A stretch of 64,000 nt of DNA, from NCBI RefSeq assembly GCF_030486595.1, contig NZ_JAUJZH010000004.1:1-64000 (forward strand), in the 5' to 3' direction. Position 1 is the first letter of the stretch. Each line of letters begins with the position of its first letter. The position numbers were made by a program, and so were the translations under genes. The notes under the pieces are model-generated. The model did not search any database. It was not told the DNA's origin and saw only the letters and a program-made list of their open reading frames with translations. Source of the DNA: Variovorax ginsengisoli. GTDB taxonomy: Bacteria; Pseudomonadota; Gammaproteobacteria; Burkholderiales; Burkholderiaceae_C. This document shows, in pieces, positions 9,059 through 17,399 of this stretch.

Positions 9059-10186
9059 TCAGAGGGGACAGGCGTAGGTATCCGGCCGGGCGCGGTCGAA
9101 GATTTCGTTGGCCCACAACATCACGACCAGCTCGTCCTGACCGATGTTCGTGATGTCGTGCGTCCAACCTGGGGCGGTCTCGACGATCTCGGCGCCTTCG
9201 CCGTTCGTGGTCAGCTCATAAGTTTCGCCGGTCTGGATGTGGCGGAACTTGAAACGCGCATGGCCCTTGATCACCAGGAACTTCTCGGTCTTGCTGTGGT
9301 GGTAGTGGCCGCCACGCGTAACGCCCGGGTGTGCCGTGAAGTAGGAGAACTGGCCGCTGTCGGGCGTTCTGAGCATCTCCACAAACACGCCGCGCGGGTC
9401 TGCATGGCGCGGCACGGCATACTTGAACTCTTCCTCCGGCAGGTAGCTGACGTAGGTCGAGTACAACGCCCTCACGAGACCGGTTCCGACCCGTTCGGTC
9501 AGCAAGGTCTGGCGGCTTTCCCTGAAGCGTCCGATCAGATCCGCGACCTCACCCACGGTGGTCGAAAACTGCGGCGTCACGGTTGCAAAGCCCTCGGCAT
9601 CCACCGACGCAACGGCACCATCCAGCAACTGGACGAATCGCCCGACGAGATCGTCAATGTAGACAAGCGTCAGGGGCGCCGCTGGATCGCGAACTTCGAT
9701 CGGCAAGCCTCGGGCAATGTTGTGGCAAAAGGTTGCCACGGCGGAGTTGTAGTTCGGTCGACACCACTTGCCGAACACGTTGGGTAGCCGGAAGACATGC
9801 GCAGGAAAGCCATAGCGCTTCGCCGCGGCGAAAACAGCTTTCTCAGCCCCGCGCTTGCTCTGCCCATAGGGATTGTCTCGCTCGGCCTGGATCGAAGATG
9901 TCAGCACGACCGTGATCTTCTTTCCGCAGGTCTCCATCTCCGCGCTCACTGCATTGCACAGCGTTTGCGTCAAGTCCAGATTTCCCGTGGCGAACTCTTT
10001 GGGATCCTGGGGCCGATTGACACCGGCCAGATGAAACACGAACGCAGCACCGTGCAGCATCGCAGGCAACTCCGACACGCTGTTGCCGACATCGAAAGTG
10101 ACCACTTCGACGTCCGCACGCTCGAAGAGAGCCTGTCGAAGATTCTTGCCGACGAAGCCATCGGCACCAGTAATCAATACCTTCAC
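9059..10186 (-). CDS. fnlB: UDP-2-acetamido-2,6-dideoxy-hexulose reductase (FnlB/CapF), SDR plus cupin
   Basis: The protein has 375 residues in two domains, as known for CapF. An N-terminal extended SDR part has the NAD(P) motif ITGADGFVGKNL and the YGQSKRGAEK active-site helix (Tyr and Lys). A C-terminal cupin runs from about residue 255 with metal-type histidines (TRGGHYHHSKTEKFL and the later PGWTHDITN). In the staphylococcal pathway the cupin epimerises and the SDR domain reduces the product of CapE, giving UDP-L-TalNAc. Tight spacing to fnlA (4 bp) and fnlC (4 bp) supports one transcription unit. Both domains appear intact. Confidence 0.92.
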   Translation of the reverse strand: MKVLITGADGFVGKNLRQALFERADVEVVTFDVGNSVSELPAMLHGAAFVFHLAGVNRPQDPKEFATGNLDLTQTLCNAVSAEMETCGKKITVVLTSSIQAERDNPYGQSKRGAEKAVFAAAKRYGFPAHVFRLPNVFGKWCRPNYNSAVATFCHNIARGLPIEVRDPAAPLTLVYIDDLVGRFVQLLDGAVASVDAEGFATVTPQFSTTVGEVADLIGRFRESRQTLLTERVGTGLVRALYSTYVSYLPEEEFKYAVPRHADPRGVFVEMLRTPDSGQFSYFTAHPGVTRGGHYHHSKTEKFLVIKGHARFKFRHIQTGETYELTTNGEGAEIVETAPGWTHDITNIGQDELVVMLWANEIFDRARPDTYACPL

Positions 10187-10190
10187 CGAC

Positions 10191-11243
10191 TCATCCTTCC
10201 AATACGGCGGGCTCTCCGCGAGTGATCTTCTGCATGAAGTCGAGCTTCAGAAGCAAGTTCTTCATCCCCTCGACGTCCAGACGCGTCGTGTTGTGCGAGT
10301 TGTATTCTTCGCCGTGCAAGGCCCTGGTGATACGGCTCTCACCCTCTTCGACGAACTTCGCGTAGTTCAGATCGCGCCCGTCCGGCGGAACCCGGAAATA
10401 GTCTCCCAGGTCCTCGGCACATGCACGCTCTTCCTTACCGAGCAACGACTCATAGAGCTTTTCGCCATGCCGTGATCCGATAATGGCGATCGGATGACCT
10501 TTCTTGTCCATCAGTTCAAGGATGGCCTGGCTGAGTACGTCCATAGTCGCAGCGGGCGACTTCTGAACGAAGATGTCGCCGTTCCCGCCGTGCTCGAAGG
10601 CGTAGAGAACCAGATCGACTGCATCCTCCAACGTCATCATGAATCGCGTCATGGTCGGATCGGTGATCGTGATCGGGTGGCCTTCGGTCACCTGCTGCAC
10701 GAACAGCGGGATGACCGAGCCTCGCGAGGCCATCACATTGCCATAGCGGGTGCCGCAGATCACGGTGTCGGTGCCTTCGAGGTTGCGGCTCGCGGCAACG
10801 ATGACCTTCTCCATCATGGCCTTGCTGATGCCCATGGCGTTGATCGGATAGACCGCCTTGTCGGTGCTCAGGCCCACCACCCGCTTCACGCCCGCCGCGA
10901 CGGCACTTTCAAGAACATTCTCTGCCCCCAGCACATTGGTGCGGACCGCCTGCATGGGGTGAAATTCGCAGGATGGCACCTGTTTCAGGGCTGCGGCATG
11001 GAACACGTAGTCAACCCCGCGCATGGCGCCAACCAGGCTGCGCGCATCGCGAACGTCGCCGATGTAGAACTTGAGCTTCGCGTTGTTGTAACGCTTGCGC
11101 ATGTCATCCTGCTTCTTCTCGTCCCGGCTGAAAACTCGTATCTCGCCGATATCCGTCTTGAGGAAGCGCTGAATGACGGCGTTTCCAAAAGAACCGGTCC
11201 CGCCGGTTATCAATAGGGTTCTGTTGCTAAACGGCTTTTGCAT
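10191..11243 (-). CDS. fnlA: UDP-GlcNAc 4,6-dehydratase/5-epimerase (FnlA/CapE)
   Basis: The enzyme has 350 residues and belongs to the extended SDR group, starting the UDP-L-FucNAc pathway from UDP-GlcNAc. The Rossmann motif is ITGGTGSFG. The active-site helix reads YPINAMGISKAMMEK, where Met replaces the usual Tyr of the YxxxK pair, a hallmark of the CapE branch. The RYGNVMASRGSVIPLF stretch is also characteristic. It is the first gene of the fnlABC unit; its ATG at 11243 follows a 283-bp gap that probably holds the promoter. No strong Shine-Dalgarno sequence is visible. Confidence 0.93.
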   Translation of the reverse strand: MQKPFSNRTLLITGGTGSFGNAVIQRFLKTDIGEIRVFSRDEKKQDDMRKRYNNAKLKFYIGDVRDARSLVGAMRGVDYVFHAAALKQVPSCEFHPMQAVRTNVLGAENVLESAVAAGVKRVVGLSTDKAVYPINAMGISKAMMEKVIVAASRNLEGTDTVICGTRYGNVMASRGSVIPLFVQQVTEGHPITITDPTMTRFMMTLEDAVDLVLYAFEHGGNGDIFVQKSPAATMDVLSQAILELMDKKGHPIAIIGSRHGEKLYESLLGKEERACAEDLGDYFRVPPDGRDLNYAKFVEEGESRITRALHGEEYNSHNTTRLDVEGMKNLLLKLDFMQKITRGEPAVLEG

Positions 11244-11526
11244 TTGAATCTGGGCCCTGAAAGGCTCTAGGAAAAGAGGAATCGGCTTGATAGGTGAAGA
11301 GGCGACCTCAAGCGATGCTGTGCGCTTGTGTCTGATGGTAACGCCGGCGCCCTCAGGCGCTCAGGCGCTCACTGTAGCGCAATCCAGACCCCCATCGGCA
11401 GGATCCCGAATTTGGCGTGCCACCGTCCCTGCAACGCGTCAGATCAGCACGTCATCCGCCGAATTTGCCCTGCCTTGGACGGCAGGCCAATCGGTGAAAC
11501 CACTGCGCAGCTCGTGAGAACGCCCC
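11244..11526. other. 283-bp intergenic region upstream of fnlA
   Basis: This gap separates the transaminase gene from fnlA, both on the minus strand. It contains a short direct repeat (CAGGCGCT twice, around 11356-11371) and no ORF I would defend. It is the natural place for a promoter of fnlABC, but I cannot mark one with confidence. There is no strong terminator hairpin for the transaminase. Confidence 0.4.
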
Positions 11527-12672
11527 TCAGGATTGCGCCGAGATCGCTTCCTGAAGTACCTGGACGACGGTCTCTTGCTTTTCTCGGGGCAGCCCCACCC
11601 AGAGCGGCAGGCGGATCAGGGATTCCGCTTGACGGTCGGTGACATCTAGCGCGCCGTGCGTTCTGCCGTAGCGTCGCCCTCCCGGAGAAGAATGCAAGGG
11701 TACATAGTGGAACACCGATGAGATGTCAGCCCGCTTCAGCGCATCGAGAACCCGCTGACGGTCGATCTCGGGCGCAAGAATGACGTAGTACATATGCGCG
11801 TTGTGCCTGCAAGCGTCCGGCACCGTGGGCCGCCGGATCACCCCACCCCCCTCCATCGTCTCCAACAACCCATGGTAGTGATTCCAGGCGTCCAGGCGCA
11901 TCTGCGTGATGCTCTCGGCCTCTTCGAGTTGCGCCCAAAGGAAGGCTGCAACCAGTTCACCGGGAAGAAACGAAGATCCGACCTCTTGCCAGGTGTACTT
12001 GTCGACTTCGCCCCTGAAGAAGCGACTGCGGTCTGTGCCCTTCTCACGGATGACCTCCGCGCGGAGCGCCAGCGACGGATCGTTGACCAGGAGCGCCCCG
12101 CCTTCGCCAGAGATCACGTTCTTTGTCTCATGGAAACTGTAGGCACCCAGTTGACCGATGCTGCCCAGCGCTCGGCCCTTGTAACTCGCCATGACACCTT
12201 GCGCGGCGTCCTCGACCACCACGAGCCCGTACCGCTCCGCGGTGGCCATGATGGCATCCATCTCGCAAGCCACGCCCGCATAGTGGACGACTGCAATGCC
12301 ACGTGTGCGCGGCGTGATCGCCGCTTCGATCAGCGACTCGTCGAGGTTCAGCGTATCGGCACGGATATCGACAAACACCGGCACGCCGCCCCTCAGCACG
12401 AACGCATTGGCCGTCGATACAAAAGTGTAGGACGGCATGATGATCTCGTCGCCCGGCTGGATGTCGAGCAGGAGTGCCGCCATTTCGAGCGCCGCGGTGC
12501 ACGAGTGCGTGAGCAGCGCCTTCGAACTTCCGGTGCGGCTTTCCAGCCAGCCATGGCAGCGCTTGGTGAATGGGCCGTCGCCCGCCAAGCGCCCATTAAA
12601 ATGCGCCTCAGCGATGTAATGCAACTCCTTGCCGGTCATGTGCGGCCAGTTGAATGGAATGCGGTCTTTCAT
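11527..12672 (-). CDS. wecE: dTDP-4-amino-4,6-dideoxygalactose transaminase (WecE/RffA type)
   Basis: This is a PLP-dependent sugar aminotransferase of the DegT/DnrJ/EryC1/StrS family. From the chosen start (MKDRIPFNWPHMTG) it has 381 residues, the normal WecE length. It carries the close WecE signatures THSCTAALEMAALLLDI, MPSYTFVSTANAFVLRGG, VHYAGVACEMD and VEDAAQGVM. SFHETKNVISGEGGA holds the PLP-binding lysine. The ORF extends upstream to 12831, but homology begins at the Met at 12672. It would convert dTDP-4-keto-6-deoxyglucose, the product of RfbB in the same locus, to a dTDP-4-amino-4,6-dideoxy sugar. Confidence 0.88.
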   Translation of the reverse strand: MKDRIPFNWPHMTGKELHYIAEAHFNGRLAGDGPFTKRCHGWLESRTGSSKALLTHSCTAALEMAALLLDIQPGDEIIMPSYTFVSTANAFVLRGGVPVFVDIRADTLNLDESLIEAAITPRTRGIAVVHYAGVACEMDAIMATAERYGLVVVEDAAQGVMASYKGRALGSIGQLGAYSFHETKNVISGEGGALLVNDPSLALRAEVIREKGTDRSRFFRGEVDKYTWQEVGSSFLPGELVAAFLWAQLEEAESITQMRLDAWNHYHGLLETMEGGGVIRRPTVPDACRHNAHMYYVILAPEIDRQRVLDALKRADISSVFHYVPLHSSPGGRRYGRTHGALDVTDRQAESLIRLPLWVGLPREKQETVVQVLQEAISAQS

Positions 12673-12791
12673 AGGTTTCGTTCTGGCCCGGTGAAGCAGC
12701 GAGCTTAACAAGGCCCCATGAACACGGACAACCGTCAAGGGATGGGCGGAAACTGAAGGCAGAATGTCGCGACACTGCCTGGCTGACTCAG

Positions 12792-13793
12792 ATGAACATG
12801 AACCCCACCCGTACTTCGCTCTACGAGGCATTTTGCGATCCGCTCACCCATTGTGCATTGGAGGTGACCGGCCACCGCGGCCTCAAGAACGGCGACGGAA
12901 CCACCTACAAGTTCCTTGATGGCGACGAGTCGATCGTTGATTTCCTCGCGACGACGGGGGCCTCTGCAGCCGACGTTGCGAACTTGAAGATGTACGATGA
13001 CCAAAGCCCGACCGAACGGTATCGCAACTTTCTTCGCTGGCTGTTTCAGACATTCAAGGTGAGCGAAGCCGAATTCAGGACCGACTTGCTGGCGCGGCTG
13101 AAGATCTCCGGCGGCATGAAGGTACTGGTGATCGGTTGTGGCCTCGGGGAAGACGTCGCGATAATTCACCAGGCGATCGGCGCCGGCGGAGAGTTGCATG
13201 CGCAAGACATCAGCAAGTCGATGGTCAAGGCTGCCAGCGACTCGATCGATTCGCCGAACGTCTGCTTCTCGATCTCGAACGCCCTGAGCCTGCCGTACAA
13301 GTCACGGTACTTCGACGTCGTATTCCATTTCGGTGGCATCAACCTGTTCGGCAACATGCAGAAGGCGATTGCCGAGTTGGAACGAGTCTGCAAGATCGGC
13401 GGGCGCGTGATGTTCGGGGACGAGGGGATTGCACCGCACCTGAGGGGCACGGAATACGCCAACATTCTGATCAACAACAACGGATTGTGGGCGCTTGAGG
13501 CGCCGATGCATCAGTTGCCTCACAATGCGGCCGGCATCGAAATCACCTACGTGCTCGGGAACTGCTTCTATCTGATCTCGTTCAGGCCCCAGGAAGGACT
13601 GCCGAAAGTGGACCTGGACGTCCCGCACGTCGGTACACGCGGCGGCTCGGCCCGAACTAGGTATTTCGGGCGGCTGGAAGGCGTCACGCCGGAAACCAAG
13701 GACAAGTTGGTCGAAGCGGCGCGGGCGCGCGGCATCTCTGCGCACGCCTTGCTGGAGGAAATCATCAATCGGCAGATTCCGAGCGGTCAATGA
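12792..13793 (+). CDS. SAM-dependent methyltransferase with Trm112-like N-terminus
   Basis: The protein has 333 residues. The first 50 or so (CDPLTHCALEV ... DGDESIVDFL) look like the small Trm112-type segment often fused to sugar-locus methyltransferases. A class I methyltransferase domain follows, with motif I (VLVIGCGLGEDVAI), an acidic strand (LHAQDIS) and DVVFHFGGINLF. The C-terminal 60 residues are basic and not assigned. It starts a short plus-strand unit diverging from the transaminase and overlaps the next gene by 4 bp. Its substrate is unknown; a sugar or glycan methylation role is inferred from the locus. ATG at 12798 is an alternative start. Confidence 0.8.
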   Translation: MNMNPTRTSLYEAFCDPLTHCALEVTGHRGLKNGDGTTYKFLDGDESIVDFLATTGASAADVANLKMYDDQSPTERYRNFLRWLFQTFKVSEAEFRTDLLARLKISGGMKVLVIGCGLGEDVAIIHQAIGAGGELHAQDISKSMVKAASDSIDSPNVCFSISNALSLPYKSRYFDVVFHFGGINLFGNMQKAIAELERVCKIGGRVMFGDEGIAPHLRGTEYANILINNNGLWALEAPMHQLPHNAAGIEITYVLGNCFYLISFRPQEGLPKVDLDVPHVGTRGGSARTRYFGRLEGVTPETKDKLVEAARARGISAHALLEEIINRQIPSGQ

Positions 13794-14746
13794 CACCCAT
13801 GGGACATTGGATCAAGCAGGGTCTCCTCTATGCGCTGCCCCCCGGCGGGCTGCATCCGAAACTCCTGACGCATGCGGCAAACCCGCTGCCCGCACACATC
13901 GCGGACGACGTCTATCGCATCTTCTTCAGCGCCAGGGATTCCAGCAATCGATCGTCTGTTGGCGCCGTGGACGTGGACATCGGGACTCGACAGATCGTTC
14001 GCGAGCACTCGCAGCCCTTCTTCGAGCACGGGCCCACCGGAAGCTTCTACGCCGACGGTGTCAGCATTGGCAATTGCTACGAGGTCGGCGGCACGCGATA
14101 CATGCTCTTCATGGGATGGCAGGCCCCAACCGACGGTCACTGGCGGGGGGACATCGGTCGGCTGGTCGTTCGCTCCGACCTGACCCTCGCGCTGAACAGT
14201 CCCACCCCTTTTCTTGGCGCCGATCCCATCGATCCCATCAGCCTGTCGTACCCATGGGTGATCAACGCGTCCACCGACCGGTTCCGCATGTGGTATCCAT
14301 CGACCAAGACCTGGGACGCGGGTAATGGCGAGATGCTGGCAGTACTGAACGTCGCGGATTCCGCGGATGGGCACCAGTGGGTCCGCAAGGGGTTGGGCGT
14401 GCCGTACGAACTCGGAAGGGCTCAGGCTTTTTCAAGACCGAACGTGCTGGGAGACCCGATCGCGGGATACGAGATGTGGTTCTCCTATCGCGGCGGCGGC
14501 GGCAGAAGTTATCGGATCGGGTATGCCGTCAGTCCTGACGCAACCGATTGGGAACTGAGACTCGACGATGTCGGCATCGACGTTTCGCGCGAAGGCTGGG
14601 ATTCCGAAATGATCGAATATCCATTCGTGTTCGACCATCGCGGCCGTCGATTCATGCTCTACAACGGCAATGGCTACGGCAAGTCCGGATTCGGCATCGC
14701 AGAGCTGGTTGCCTCGGAGGCAACCACCGGTCGAGGCGCGCGATAG
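13790..14746 (+). CDS. Five-bladed beta-propeller glycosidase-like protein
   Basis: The protein has 318 residues without a signal peptide. It shows repeated blade-like strand patterns with aromatic and Asp residues typical of GH32/43/62-type propellers: YRIFFSARD, GSFYADGVSIGN, YMLFMGWQAP, FRMWYPSTKTW, YEMWFSYRGG, RFMLYNGNGYGKSGFG. Proteins like this occur in polysaccharide loci and may act on or bind sugars in the cytoplasm. I cannot identify a catalytic triad with confidence. It is translationally coupled to the preceding methyltransferase (ATGA at 13790-13793), so the two probably work together. Confidence 0.65.
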   Translation: MTPMGHWIKQGLLYALPPGGLHPKLLTHAANPLPAHIADDVYRIFFSARDSSNRSSVGAVDVDIGTRQIVREHSQPFFEHGPTGSFYADGVSIGNCYEVGGTRYMLFMGWQAPTDGHWRGDIGRLVVRSDLTLALNSPTPFLGADPIDPISLSYPWVINASTDRFRMWYPSTKTWDAGNGEMLAVLNVADSADGHQWVRKGLGVPYELGRAQAFSRPNVLGDPIAGYEMWFSYRGGGGRSYRIGYAVSPDATDWELRLDDVGIDVSREGWDSEMIEYPFVFDHRGRRFMLYNGNGYGKSGFGIAELVASEATTGRGAR

Positions 14747-14785
14747 ACATGATGGTCGCGTTGCCTGGATAGGCGACCATCATGT
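14747..14785. terminator. Hairpin between convergent genes, probable bidirectional terminator
   Basis: A perfect 13-bp inverted repeat (ACATGATGGTCGC at 14747-14759, complement at 14773-14785) with a 13-nt loop fills the 46-bp gap between two convergent genes. A T-run is nearly absent, so termination efficiency is uncertain. Confidence 0.6.
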
Positions 14786-14792
14786 TTCATGT

Positions 14793-15665
14793 CTAGCGTC
14801 TCTGCGCCACGACGAGCCTCGAACCGCCGACAGGCAAGTCCATGCCGCGCTTGATCAACGCCAACTCGGCCACCAAGAGACTGAAGAAGGTCTTGTTTAA
14901 CCAGGGCGCGATCTTCAGCTCTCGAGTCGCATCGAATTGCGCTATGTCGGCTTTGCGTTGAGTCAAGCGCGCCGCCATCATCGCCGGCAGGAGGAAGGTC
15001 ACGAATGAGCTGCTTCGGATCACGCGAAAGCCGGCGGCTTCTATTTTTGCTTGCAGCTCGGCACGCGCATAGCGCCGAACGTGATACGCGTAGTCGTCCG
15101 CCGCGCTCCACAGCCATCCATGCTGAGGCACTGTGAGCAGCAGAAAGCCTCGGGGCTTCAGAGCAGCCTGAACCTGAGCCAGCACCTGCTCGTCCTGGTC
15201 GATGTGCTCCAGAACGTCGAACGCGCCGACGACGTCGAATTCCTCGCGATAGGGGATGTCCCTCGCGTCCATCTGCATGAAGTCGACGCCCGGAAGCCGG
15301 CGTGCTGCGAAACCAAGGCCTTCGGTGAATATCTCGCTGCCATGCAGCACCGGCCTCGCGAAGCGGTCGGCAATTCCCGAAAGGACAAACCCGGTTCCGC
15401 AACCGATCTCCAACAGGTTCTGAAAATTTCCACAGTATCTCTGGAGCGCCCAGAGGATGATTTCATTGCGACCTCGAAACCAGAAACTGGCGCCTTCGAG
15501 CTCGGCCAGCTCAGAGAAGTACTCCGAACTGAACCCCCCACCACCGTGCGCAAGGGCGGGCGCAAAGGACTGGAAGCCGTCGACACGCTCGGGCTGCGCT
15601 CCACATGCGGAACATGTCAACGCGGCCGAGGGATACGACGCGCCGCATGCAAGACAGCGCCTCAA
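14793..15665 (-). CDS. Class I SAM methyltransferase with N-terminal zinc ribbon
   Basis: Starting at TTG (15665), which overlaps the gtrA stop as TTGA, gives 290 residues beginning with a paired CxxC ribbon (RRCLACG, then LTCSACG). The methyltransferase core follows: LLEIGCGTGFVLSGIA (motif I), DFMQMDARDIPY, GAFDVLEHIDQDEQVL and LLLTVPQH. The sequence ends in a hydrophobic or amphipathic stretch. An upstream ATG at 15767 would overlap gtrA by more than 100 bp, which is why the TTG is preferred. It is the last gene of the long minus-strand run. The substrate is unknown; methylation of a glycan or lipid-linked intermediate is plausible. Confidence 0.8.
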   Translation of the reverse strand: MRRCLACGASYPSAALTCSACGAQPERVDGFQSFAPALAHGGGGFSSEYFSELAELEGASFWFRGRNEIILWALQRYCGNFQNLLEIGCGTGFVLSGIADRFARPVLHGSEIFTEGLGFAARRLPGVDFMQMDARDIPYREEFDVVGAFDVLEHIDQDEQVLAQVQAALKPRGFLLLTVPQHGWLWSAADDYAYHVRRYARAELQAKIEAAGFRVIRSSSFVTFLLPAMMAARLTQRKADIAQFDATRELKIAPWLNKTFFSLLVAELALIKRGMDLPVGGSRLVVAQRR

Positions 15666-16099
15666 CGTTCGGCTCCCTGCGAAGAAGTCAAGTCCCTGAA
15701 GACGAAGAACTTGAAGGCCAGAAAGAGATATCCGGCAACCACGAAAACGCCAATCGCCTGCGCCCACTGGTGGGGATACCCCAGCTTGTCGATCACGACA
15801 GCGAATATGGCCAGGTTGATCAGGTATCCAAGGCAGTGGGCCAATACATAGCGGGTCGCAGTCCTGAGGACCCCACCCTCATGCCGAAAGGTCAGCCTCT
15901 TGTTGCCCCAAAACCCACCGAATGCACCGACCCCGTAGAGCACCGTCATGGCCGCCCTCGGGGGGGCTCCTAGATACGTGACAAGAAGGTAGACCGCATA
16001 GCCCGCCAAGTTGACAGTCAGTCCGACAAGCCCGTATCGCATGAGCTGCTCGAACGAACTCTGCCCACCCCCGCCGTGAGGAAATCCGATGGATTTCAT
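15662..16099 (-). CDS. GtrA-like membrane protein (putative lipid-linked sugar flippase)
   Basis: The protein has 145 residues with four hydrophobic segments (RYGLVGLTVNLAGYAVYLLV, then TVLYGVGAFGGFWGNKRLTF, AHCLGYLINLAIFAVVI and AIGVFVVAGYLFLAFKFFVF). The order and the F-x-x-N-(K/R)-x-(F/W)-x-F motif are those of the GtrA family. GtrA proteins are thought to flip polyprenyl-phosphate-linked sugars made by a GtrB enzyme, and a GtrB-like gene lies three genes upstream. The ATG at 16099 forms a 4-bp overlap with the acyltransferase stop. Confidence 0.87.
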   Translation of the reverse strand: MKSIGFPHGGGGQSSFEQLMRYGLVGLTVNLAGYAVYLLVTYLGAPPRAAMTVLYGVGAFGGFWGNKRLTFRHEGGVLRTATRYVLAHCLGYLINLAIFAVVIDKLGYPHQWAQAIGVFVVAGYLFLAFKFFVFRDLTSSQGAER

Positions 16100-16761
16100 A
16101 TCCCTCGCAGCCTGCCGCTTGGCACCCTCGAGCGCTCTGTCGCAGGACCGATATAGACGCCGTCGGCTTCTGCATCGGCAAGAAGCAAGGCACCCGCGCC
16201 AATGACGCACCGCGCCCCGACCTTGATGTGATCGCGCAGAGTGGCGTTGACGCCGACAAAGCATTGCTCCCCGATCTCGACGCCCCCGGATACGACAACA
16301 TGCGAAGCAATGAAGCAATGACTGCCGATGACCGAGTGATGGCCGATGTGGTTGCCGCTCCATAGCGTCACGTTGTCGCCCAAGGTCACGAAAGGCTGGA
16401 TCGTGTTGTCTTCGAGGATGAAGCAGTTTTCACCGATGCGGCCCCCATTGAGCATGGTCGCGCGCGGACTCACGAAGCTCGCCAGCCGGTAGCCAAGGGC
16501 CTTGGCGGCGAGGTACTTCTCCTTGCGCACGGCATTGAGCTTCGAATAGCTCAGTGCAACGAAGAGATGGACCTCTTCCGGAGGAAACCGCGCAACGATT
16601 TCCTCAAAAGCCACAACGGGGAGTCCGCAGAAAGTGGACCCGGGCACAAACGCCGCGTCAACAGTGAATGCCACCACTTCGTAATCCGAGCCTGCGCTGA
16701 AATAGAAATGCGCCAATTCCCCGATGTCCCCGCATCCGAAGATGACGAGCTTGAGCTTCAT
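16096..16761 (-). CDS. PglD/NeuD-family sugar acyltransferase (left-handed beta-helix)
   Basis: The protein has 221 residues in two parts. An N-terminal Rossmann-like domain (LVIFGCGDIGELAHFYF) is followed by a left-handed beta-helix with hexapeptide repeats from about residue 100 (GRIGENCFILEDNTI, GDNVTLWSGNHIGHHSVIG, GGVEIGEQCFVGVNATLRD). The His in NHIGHHS matches the position of the catalytic base in PglD. Family members N-acetylate 4-amino sugars on nucleotide carriers. A dTDP-4-amino sugar from the WecE-type enzyme in this locus is a natural substrate, but that is an inference. It is coupled to both neighbours by ATGA overlaps. Confidence 0.85.
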   Translation of the reverse strand: MKLKLVIFGCGDIGELAHFYFSAGSDYEVVAFTVDAAFVPGSTFCGLPVVAFEEIVARFPPEEVHLFVALSYSKLNAVRKEKYLAAKALGYRLASFVSPRATMLNGGRIGENCFILEDNTIQPFVTLGDNVTLWSGNHIGHHSVIGSHCFIASHVVVSGGVEIGEQCFVGVNATLRDHIKVGARCVIGAGALLLADAEADGVYIGPATERSRVPSGRLRGI

Positions 16762-17399
16762 ATCGCCTTTCGCACGATGATCGTGAATTCGTAGAGGCCG
16801 TAGTCATGAAGAAGGGCCACGTTTCGCGAGAACCGACGCTTGCAAAAATCGAACAGCAGGCAGGGATCGGCGTAGTAGAGGTCGCCGCGCATCTTCTCCT
16901 TGTCGGAATAGGACGTCAGGCAGTTGAAGGAAAATCCACGCTCACTCGTGTGATCCATCAATTCGAGCGTTGCCTCAACATAGCTCCGCCATTCCGAATC
17001 CGAGCGCCCGAGCCGGACGTTAAAGATGCCGCTTGCGATACCGTAATCACTCACACGGTCAGGCTCGCTCGCCACGACAAATCGCGCATGAGGCTTGTCG
17101 CGATGACGCTCACGCGCCGCATTCACCATCGCCTCGGACACGTCTATGCCGGAGTATTCGAAGCCTTCCCGTCCAAGCTGCACGAAGTCGCAAAGCGCGC
17201 CGTATCCGCACCCCAGGTCGTTGACGGAAAAGCCGCGATCACGCTCGATCACCTTGCACAGTTGCTCGAAACGCAGGGTCTGGCCCGCTTCGCCGTTCCA
17301 GTCGACGCCCTGTGCACTTTCGCCGTGCAATGCCAGTTTGCCGTCGTAGTAGTCGGCCACTTCGGCAAGCAGTGTGTCTCTGGGTTCGGTCTTCATCAT
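16758..17399 (-). CDS. Class I SAM-dependent methyltransferase
   Basis: The protein has 213 residues from the ATG at 17399, which overlaps the dioxygenase stop (ATGA). Motif I is NDLGCGYGALCDFV, followed by YSGIDVSEAMVNAAR and FVVASEPDRVSDYGIASGIF. The late FNCLTSYSDKEKMRGDLYYADPC is typical of small methyltransferases found beside sugar-biosynthesis genes. The upstream part of the longer frame is not coding. No substrate can be read from sequence; position in the operon suggests a sugar hydroxyl or amine. Confidence 0.83.
   Translation of the reverse strand: MMKTEPRDTLLAEVADYYDGKLALHGESAQGVDWNGEAGQTLRFEQLCKVIERDRGFSVNDLGCGYGALCDFVQLGREGFEYSGIDVSEAMVNAARERHRDKPHARFVVASEPDRVSDYGIASGIFNVRLGRSDSEWRSYVEATLELMDHTSERGFSFNCLTSYSDKEKMRGDLYYADPCLLFDFCKRRFSRNVALLHDYGLYEFTIIVRKAI

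Noticed and set aside
12700..12831. Longer start for the transaminase at 12831
   Set aside because: The extension has no family similarity and would run into the divergent methyltransferase gene. The Met at 12672 begins the recognised sequence.
15663..15767. ATG start at 15767 for the zinc-ribbon methyltransferase
   Set aside because: It would overlap gtrA by more than 100 bp. The TTG at 15665 gives a 4-bp overlap like the other junctions and starts just before the CxxC motif.
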